Assembly: GCA_030062745.1 (NCBI GenBank)
Contig: CP099840.1
Coordinates: 11,856,437-11,920,436, forward strand
Direction of reading: 5' to 3'
Length of the DNA: 64,000 nucleotides
DNA from: Capitulum mitella
Lineage: Eukaryota; Arthropoda; Thecostraca; Pollicipedomorpha; Pollicipedidae
Below, piece after piece: positions 60,178-64,000 of the stretch; positions within the stretch are counted from its first letter, which is position 1; the number at the start of each line of letters is the position of its first letter. The notes beneath the pieces were generated by a model. That model searched no databases. It was not told the origin of the DNA and saw only the letters and a program-made list of their open reading frames with translations. The position numbers and the translations under genes are program-made.

Positions 60178-62369
60178 CTTATCTACTGGGCCGTTTTTCG
60201 CTAATACTACTCATTTCCCTGTAAAATCGGCAGAAAATATCGGATGGGTCCAAACCAACATTGGATGGGTCCAAATCAAAGTTGGGTGGGCCAGGGCCCT
60301 CTCAAGACAATACAAATCGACAACCCTGTAAGTTCGGATACTAGCAAGCGGCCTGACAGTGAGACAATGTCAAATCTGTCTGTTCCTTTCTGTTCTATCT
60401 GCAACGGCTCGCCCGCACGAGCCCATTATAATTGCAGTATTACGCATCGGTGGTTCAGTGGTAGAATGCTCGCCTGCCACGCGGGCGGCCCGGGTTCGAT
60501 TCCCGGCCGATGCACTCTTGCTGGTTTTGACCCAAAATGGATTGGGTGTTCAGCTCACACTGCCCACACTAACCACCCACATCCCGTCCGTAACAAATGT
60601 AGGTTGAAACGCCATCAAGACAACCACACTGTTGCTTGTACATTTTTGTACATTCATTTCTATGCGTGACGTACACTAATGAGGGCGTACAACGCCAGGT
60701 GTTGTGAAAGCATTGTCCCGCTGGGCCCATTACTAGCTATAAACCTCATTTTATGGGCTTATGGACCACCCAAGGTCTCTAGGAGTATCGAGTCTGTCAG
60801 GTGTTGCACGATTCAGTCGTACAACTACAATGACTGTTTGTCCTCTACGCAACAGTCACGCCTTAAGTCAGTCAGTCTCCGCACCTGTCCATTTGCAGCC
60901 GGCGTGCTAGCTGACTTTCCCCTTCATGGAACACAATGGGTAACGCAGTACCAGCCGTGATTTGGATATGCATAGTTCGCAGAAGGAAAGCTACATCTGA
61001 AGAATACCACGTTAAGGATTTTGGAGGAGCCCTTCTAGGCCAAAAAACACTTAAACGTCAGAAAGAGTGCATCGGCCGGGAATCGAACCAGGGCCGCCCG
61101 CGTGGCAGGCGAGCATTCTACCACTGAACCACCGATGCCTGATGGCTCCAGTCCAAGGCAGCGTTCTCGACAGGTCGTGCCAGACAGACCGTTCCGCCAA
61201 CCCGGCGCCGTCCGTGGCCTGTCAGACACTCCGTCAAGACCACCGACTGTTCCTCAGATCGGTCCTGCAGAGGCGGACAGGAGGGTGCCCCGAGATCGGC
61301 CAGAGACACTGTCAGGAGCGCCGAATCTCCCTCAAACCGGTTCCGCAGAGGCGGACAGGAGGGTGTCCTGAGATCGGTCAGAGACAGTCAGTCGCACCGA
61401 CTGTTCCTCAGACCGGTCCCACTGAGGCTGACCAGACGGTGTCCTGATACTGGCCACAGAAACACGCCATCAGGACCACCGACTGTCGCTCAGAGCGGTC
61501 CAGCGGAGACCGACCGGATGGTGGCCGGCACTGAAATCTGTCACGGACACAGACACTCCGTCCTGGCCGGCGGCGGCCGCTGTAATCGGTCTCACCTGTC
61601 GGACGGCCAGGTGGAGCGCCGTCTCCCTCAGCTGGCTGCCCGTGATGGGCGCCGTCAGATCGGCGCCCTCCGCGTGCGCCTGCAGCAGCTGGTATAGGTG
61701 GCGCGTGCTGACCGCCAGCTCCACGTCCTGCAGCAGCTCGTACTGGTCGCTGGTCGAGTGCACCACGAACCGCCGCTCCACGTACTTGGCTCGGATGAAC
61801 GCGTAACGGTCCTCCCTGTCGACCAACGACCAGCGAAGGCTCAGAGCGCGCGCGTATTTCAACAGCAAGCGGCGAGTAAGACCATGTGGGGAACTTATCA
61901 CTCCGAAAAGTCCCGACGGCGGAATCAATGCATAAAACCGTTCGTAAACGATCAAAGCAAGTGTGAAAGAAATACGAAAGGATGGAAAATATCGGATGTC
62001 ATTCTGAATATATATCTAAGCCTCATGGGGAAAGTGTGAATCAGTTAATATTAAAGGTACAAAGTTGCACACAGTCGTGACGTACTCCACCACGACAAAA
62101 AAGCATTCACAGGGATTAAAAACACACTTTAAGAGCCATGACTACTTATACAAATATGACTATGAAATAAATGAATAATGCATGCCTACTCGAATCTTAT
62201 TTTTCCCAATGTTAGATGAACCTATTAGCTCGCCCAATGACGGTATGTCCGATAGTTTTCAGGACGTCACTCACATAGACGAATTTGGCTTAAGCTTTTT
62301 GGAGTGGTCCAGCTTAGCCTCCATGACGTCATTGAAGCCATTGTTGCTCATTACCCTGGCGAGCAGCAG
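40510..62369 (-). CDS. Asap: ASAP-family Arf GTPase-activating protein, C-terminal half (ankyrin repeats to SH3)
   Basis: Eight minus-strand exons join in phase: 62369-62275, 61815-61596, 53385-53152, 52690-52556, 42085-41989, 41648-41470, 41028-40939, 40629-40510 (TGA); 389 residues here. The first ends the ArfGAP domain region (LLLARVMSNNGFNDVMEAKL). The second has EDRYAFIRAKYVERRFVVHS and the first ankyrin helix (RETALHLAVRQ). The third carries two ankyrin repeats (SSLHIVDFLVQNADSLNTRT, GNTALHYCAIYNRPECMKLL). The next three are acidic, Ser- and Pro-rich linkers (APPPPAPSGGP-type SH3 ligands). The last two form the SH3 domain (RRCQALYDCEADNDDELTFS, DEDWMEGCIESQPHRRGMFP). ASAP proteins stimulate Arf GTP hydrolysis at adhesions and endomembranes, with BAR and PH domains upstream. 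Those exons and the zinc finger lie beyond the window. Exon 42085-41989 is the least certain. The 8.2-kb and 10.5-kb introns hold tRNA genes and transposons. Confidence 0.9.
41289..41469. repeat. Short GTACTCGGACCGTG-type tandem array at an ASAP donor
   Basis: Degenerate units of about 14-18 bp (GTACTCGGGCT, GTACTCGGACCGTG, GTGCTCGGGC) fill the intron from 41289 up to the donor at 41470/41469. On the minus strand the real donor is CAG/GTACGCCCGAG, and the repeated units read GTCCGAGTAC-like, so the array begins right at the splice site. Confidence 0.55.
41671..41684. repeat. Run of 14 G, the polypyrimidine tract of an ASAP exon
   Basis: On the minus strand this is 14 C, lying 22 bases before the acceptor GGTCTGCCAG of exon 41648-41470. 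It therefore probably serves as the pyrimidine tract. Confidence 0.7.
42309..42430. repeat. (AT)n microsatellites in a large ASAP intron
   Basis: Three (TA)n blocks separated by CTTATCCGCGTTTTCTTATA-like and CATATTTTCTTACA linkers. The linkers repeat (TTATC.GC.TTTTCTTATA), so the whole is a compound tandem repeat. ORFs of alternating Tyr and Ile here are artefacts. Confidence 0.9.
42775..42845 (+). tRNA. tRNA-Gly (GCC)
   Basis: A 71-nt cloverleaf with 7-bp acceptor arms GCATCGG/CCGATGC, D-arm sequence TGGTTCAGTGGTAGAAT (A box), anticodon loop CTGCCAC with anticodon GCC, and T arm with GGTTCGATTCC (exact B box). It is close to the metazoan tRNA-Gly-GCC consensus. TTTT follows within a few bases and would end RNA polymerase III transcription. 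It stands alone in the 10.5-kb ASAP intron, on the opposite strand, 11 kb from the other copies. Confidence 0.95.
42856..42955. repeat. 47-bp two-copy direct repeat
   Basis: TTGACCA.AGATGTGCA.GGTT and TTCAAA.ACCTTGTAGTTGTTCCAGA occur twice in a row, directly after the tRNA-Gly terminator. No coding or splice role is visible. Confidence 0.85.
45171..46667 (+). mobile_element. PIF/Harbinger (HARBI1-like) transposase, decayed
   Basis: An N-terminal piece (45160-45270, MDPEDLSVLALLSDKSSSGD), a helix-turn-helix-like piece (45922-46058, ADRFNVTRCCTWQLFMSFC) and the nuclease domain (46062-46667) lie in different frames. The nuclease reads FPGVVGCVDGMHEPI (first Asp), FTWVNAGWTGSVHDARVW (second Asp) and TTQRAFGLLKGKFRHL, where the family has Glu before RAFG/RTIG. 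Here it is Gln, so the third catalytic acid is missing. With the frame breaks this marks a dead copy. Harbinger elements cut and paste by a DDE transposase together with a Myb-like partner. A matching partner gene lies on the other strand at 47652-48120. The full element probably covers about 45-48.3 kb. No terminal inverted repeats were identified. Confidence 0.85.
45608..45765. repeat. 158-bp inverted repeat (foldback)
   Basis: The left arm starts GCGTTCGCTGAAGCCCGAAT and passes CACGTCCAGTCGGAC. The right arm is its near-perfect reverse complement, passing GTCCGACTGGACGTG and ending GGCTTCAGCGAACGC. Arms are about 70 bp with an 18-base centre. It sits inside the decayed Harbinger element between transposase fragments and could be a nested MITE. 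Confidence 0.88.
47652..48120 (-). mobile_element. Harbinger partner gene, Myb/SANT-like DNA-binding protein remnant
   Basis: The minus-strand piece 48120-47911 reads RCARLGIFEKKWYRLITKYK and then DTIHWEWFEEADKVLGKRPK, the spaced tryptophans and basic tail of the Myb/SANT-like (trihelix, MADF-like) proteins that accompany Harbinger transposases. Piece 47864-47652 (RERRRMEQTRSTPMMEKWLE) is its likely C-terminal continuation in the next frame. The two genes of the element converge, as is usual in this superfamily. The frame break fits a dead element. Confidence 0.6.
48405..48640. repeat. Dispersed repeat family, copy B (diverged)
   Basis: Blocks TTGGTTGGGCCGAACCAGGGG, ATTTAGCCCAATTTACTTTGG, TTAAGCCAAACATTTGTGAT and TGTGCCCATATCAACACTGG appear in the order seen in the copies at 4639-5070 and 60010-60340, but more diverged. 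Confidence 0.4.
49200..50190. other. AT-rich intron sequence
   Basis: Very T-rich on the plus strand, with hydrophobic-looking ORFs (49200-49484, 49544-49762) that follow from base composition. No gene supported. Confidence 0.4.
50221..50292 (-). tRNA. tRNA-like sequence, probably the head of a SINE
   Basis: The minus strand has an A box (TTAGCGCAGTCGGTAAGTGC) and a near B box (GGGATCGAATCCC) at tRNA spacing, with a pairable anticodon arm TTATGC/GCGTAA. The acceptor arms (GGCCGCA and AAAGCCG) pair badly and the anticodon loop has an abnormal length, so it is not a working tRNA. It may be a tRNA-derived SINE head. No tail was traced. Confidence 0.5.
53836..53906 (+). tRNA. tRNA-Gly(GCC)-like pseudogene
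   Basis: Same 71-nt frame and GCC anticodon loop as the intact copies, but with acceptor mismatches (GCATCGT against CCGATAC), altered D arm (TTAGTTCAGTGATAG) and a T-stem mismatch (ATTGCCGG). Probably inactive. It is the first element of the 3.1-kb duplicated unit. Confidence 0.8.
53925..54460. repeat. Degenerate GATCTGAAAGACGAGA array between tRNA-Gly copies
   Basis: The motif (A/G)GATCTGAAAGACGAGA with TGAACGGATCTG variants recurs every 30-40 bp. In the second half (about 54240-54460) it appears inverted (TCGTCTCGCAGATC), facing the minus-strand tRNA. Related arrays fill 56060-56800, 57000-57520 and parts of 59240-59340 and 59870-59950. Confidence 0.7.
54468..54538 (-). tRNA. tRNA-Gly (GCC)
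   Basis: Intact 71-nt cloverleaf on the minus strand, with sequence equal to the copy at 42775. Downstream TTCTTGCTAGTTTTGATC supplies a TTTT terminator. It is co-oriented with the host ASAP gene. Confidence 0.95.
55730..55800 (+). tRNA. tRNA-Gly (GCC)
   Basis: Intact copy with exact A and B boxes and GCC anticodon. TCTTGCTGGTTTTGAT follows, with TTTT about 14 bases after the gene. Confidence 0.95.
56050..56810. repeat. GATCTGACAGACNAGA array
   Basis: Roughly twenty degenerate units of 30-38 bp (ACAGATCTGACAGACGAGACGGTGA-like) upstream of the tRNA-Gly at 56919. Same family as the array at 53925-54460. No coding content. Confidence 0.7.
56919..56989 (+). tRNA. tRNA-Gly(GCC) variant, possibly inactive
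   Basis: Differs from the intact copies at several places: D loop TTCGGTGG, anticodon stem CTCGT/ACGTGGG, GAGG in the variable region, and B box GGTCCGATTCC, which loses the invariant T of the TTC sequence. The acceptor stem is intact. The anticodon stays GCC. Confidence 0.8.
57539..57609 (-). tRNA. tRNA-Gly (GCC)
   Basis: Intact minus-strand copy, the unit 2 counterpart of 54468-54538, with the same TTCTTGCCAGTTTTGATC trailer providing TTTT. Confidence 0.95.
58829..58899 (+). tRNA. tRNA-Gly (GCC) with a D-loop change
   Basis: Unit 2 counterpart of 55730-55800. One difference, AGTCGTAG for AGTGGTAG, removes a conserved G of the D loop (part of the A box and of the D-T loop contact), so function is doubtful. 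Everything else is intact, with TTTTT after TCTTGCTGG. Confidence 0.88.
59498..59568 (+). tRNA. tRNA-Gly (GCC)
   Basis: Intact copy followed by CTCTTGTTGGTTTTGATT with a TTTT terminator. Preceded by TGACAGCAG, unlike the upstream sequence of the duplicated pair. Confidence 0.95.
60010..60340. repeat. Dispersed repeat family, copy C, with (TA)n
   Basis: GGGGGACCGAACCGAGGGCC, CAACCTAACCTCCCCCAAAT, GGTTTCTCA, a 40-bp (TA)n tract, TACTCATTTCCCTGTAAAAT, and GTTGGGTGGGCCAGGGCCCTC match the blocks of copy A at 4639-5070 in order. It is inserted between two tRNA-Gly copies. Confidence 0.65.
60444..60514 (+). tRNA. tRNA-Gly (GCC)
   Basis: Intact copy with exact promoter boxes. CTCTTGCTGGTTTTGACC follows with TTTT. 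Confidence 0.95.
61068..61138 (-). tRNA. tRNA-Gly (GCC), one T-stem change
   Basis: Minus-strand copy. The T stem reads CCTGG where others have CCGGG, one mismatch outside the B box core. Anticodon GCC and acceptor stem are intact. It is the last copy, 460 bp from the ASAP exon at 61596-61815. No TTTT lies right after it: the trailer reads CTCTTTCTGACGTTTAAGTG with only TTT, and TTTTTTGG comes later. Confidence 0.88.
61230..61530. repeat. About 78-bp minisatellite in the ASAP intron
   Basis: Four diverged units start CCGACTGTTCCTCAGATCGG and pass GCAGAGGCGGACAGGAGGGTG. The array ends about 65 bp before the donor of exon 61815-61596 and does not copy that splice site. Confidence 0.75.
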
Positions 62370-64000
62370 CTGAAACATACAAACACATAAAACTGTGCAG
62401 TCATACAACATCTCAAGAGCACCCATAACAGGACTGACCAAAAAGCTCCTGCACTTTGCAGGCGAGGAGGCCGACTACAGCCCAGGTACCAATGGGCCAC
62501 GGGCATCGTCTGCACTCCACAGCAGAATCAGTGCCTCCTGCACGTGACACACGTTTTTGCGACGCTGAAGAACAGTGAGTTGTCTTCCAAACATGCGTGG
62601 CTCGTCTTCTTACCACGTGCATGATGCTGATGACAACCTCCACAACCATGTCCAAACACATCGGAAAATTAGTTGAATGTCCCACAAAAGACATATAGAA
62701 TTACCAGGACAGAACTGAAACAAAGCGGTGACCATTTTCCCTACCCTCTTAACTCTATTCCCGGCAGGGGGGCTGAATCCGCCCCCCTCGGGTTTTTTGC
62801 TTGCCAATTCCAGGCTTTTTAACGCAGCTTCACAAAACTTGGTGACTTTTCCTAGCTATTCTTTCTACGTGCCGTGACAAAATTTCAAAATTCCATTTTG
62901 CTCAGGGGCGGAGTCAGGCAATGTTTTTGGGAGGCACCTCAGGCCATTTTTGGCCATGTTGAGGGTAAAAGTAAAATGCCTGCCAAAAACAGAGTTTTTA
63001 AGATACAACTTGAAACTTTATATGGATGTATAGCTAAATCGTTGGACAATGTGCAAACAAAATTTTGTTGATCTGAGGTCACTCTGCAAGGTCAGGTCAA
63101 GGTCAAAAGTCAAAATTTGTTTTTTTGCAATAATTTCCGCGCCGTTTTTTCAAATGCTAAACCCGGAATATCTACGACGTAGAAGGGTGCCCTCTACTTG
63201 TGTACCAAGTTTCAGCTTGATATCAAGTCGGGTCACGGAGCTATGACCTAAAATGTCAGTGCGCGTACCCTATATAGCAATGGCCATAAATTGAAATTTT
63301 TCAAATAGAGTGAATCCAAATGATTGAAAACGTTTACAGACAACATTAAATGCACACGAGATCATTCCAAATGACCCCGAGGTCATTGGAGGTCGTTTGA
63401 GGTCAAAGGTCACAAGTTGATCTGAAGAACGTGTGGCCATGGCAGCTTACCCTTTTTCATGTCCCTGGCACCGCCTACGCTAACATTATACAAACATTGT
63501 AATGCGGTTTAGACTTATTTAGCATAGCATGACTAGCGGAAGCCAAAAAAGTGTTTTTGCCTCTTTTGTTCATTCAGTTGTTGGAAAACTAATCCTCCTA
63601 TTTTTGAAACCCTGTGAACGCCCATGAATTTTCTCAAAATTTCAGATTTGTGGACCCATGGTAAAAGCCCTATTCATAATCTCTCGATTCATGCCAGTTT
63701 CATTGAAATCGGTAAATAAACAACGGAGTTATAAGAAGTCCAAAAGTACCCCATTTGGACATTATTGCCCCCCTGTATCCACCCCTTTGAAAATTTTGAA
63801 AATTTCTTTTTATAAAAGTGTAGTTCACGTCACGGCAAATCGATTGCCGTTTGTTGCGATGAAATCGGACGAGTAGTTCTCGAGATCTCAGGAATCGACC
63901 ATATATCGACCGTGTAGCCCTCGGGAATAGGGTTAATCCCTTGGCATAACTCACTCTATGCCAGTTTACCAAGGCCCGACGCTGGCATCCTCCACAGCTG
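62370..64000. other. ASAP intron with a low-complexity dispersed repeat
   Basis: No further ASAP exon was found up to the window edge. From about 63070 to 63430 the motif GGTCAAGGTCAAAAGTCA and its variants (GAGGTCATTGGAGGTCGTTT) recur, with T-rich flanks, as in many dispersed non-coding repeats. The missing ArfGAP and PH exons must lie beyond 64000. Confidence 0.45.

Noticed and set aside
53836-61138. CRISPR-like array of identical 71-bp repeats with spacers
   Set aside because: The repeats are tRNA-Gly genes with Pol III boxes, on both strands and unevenly spaced, in a eukaryotic intron.

Overview
This is a nuclear genomic window from a metazoan, most likely an arthropod (perhaps a crustacean; this is a weak inference). 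Genes are split into short exons with GT-AG boundaries and matching codon phases. Exons are GC-rich, while introns and spacers are AT-rich and full of repeats. Gene calls rest on remembered protein families and on splice-phase consistency that I checked by hand. I could run no database search.

Layout. 1-1209 (minus): the last two exons of a PX-domain sorting nexin of the SNX22/SNX24 type, followed after only 9 bases, in frame, by the start of an SLC37-like sugar-phosphate transporter that runs off the left edge. 1.3-12.7 kb: AT-rich spacer and decayed mobile DNA. 12.8-16.3 kb (plus): a large low-complexity protein of unknown function whose reading frame needs two opposite frame changes. 17.8-24.6 kb (plus): an LRRC49-like leucine-rich-repeat protein. 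26.1-28.4 kb (minus): GPN2, complete at four exons and 309 residues. 29.1-30.4 kb (minus): PSMG3, a proteasome assembly chaperone, in three exons. 31.4 kb: a broken chromodomain fragment. 32.3-33.5 kb (minus): GEMIN7 in two exons. 40.5-62.4 kb (minus): the C-terminal half of an ASAP-type Arf GTPase-activating protein (ankyrin repeats to SH3), whose PH and ArfGAP exons lie beyond the right edge. Its 10.5-kb and 8.2-kb introns hold a decayed Harbinger transposon, a tRNA-like SINE head and ten tRNA-Gly(GCC)-like genes, six of them in a 3.1-kb tandem duplication.

The genes belong to unrelated housekeeping pathways: endosomal sorting, tubulin modification, RNA polymerase assembly, proteasome assembly, snRNP assembly and Arf signalling. 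They do not form one system. The most unusual signal is structural. Again and again, a minisatellite array (units of about 36-66 bp) sits flush on an exon edge and copies the splice site or start codon of the neighbouring exon. Clear cases are the SNX donor, the LRRC49 last acceptor, the GPN2 start codon and the PSMG3 exon 3 acceptor. Weaker cases are the GPN2 last acceptor, PSMG3 exon 1 and an ASAP donor. The second unusual signal is the nine-base, in-frame junction between the sorting nexin stop and the transporter start.
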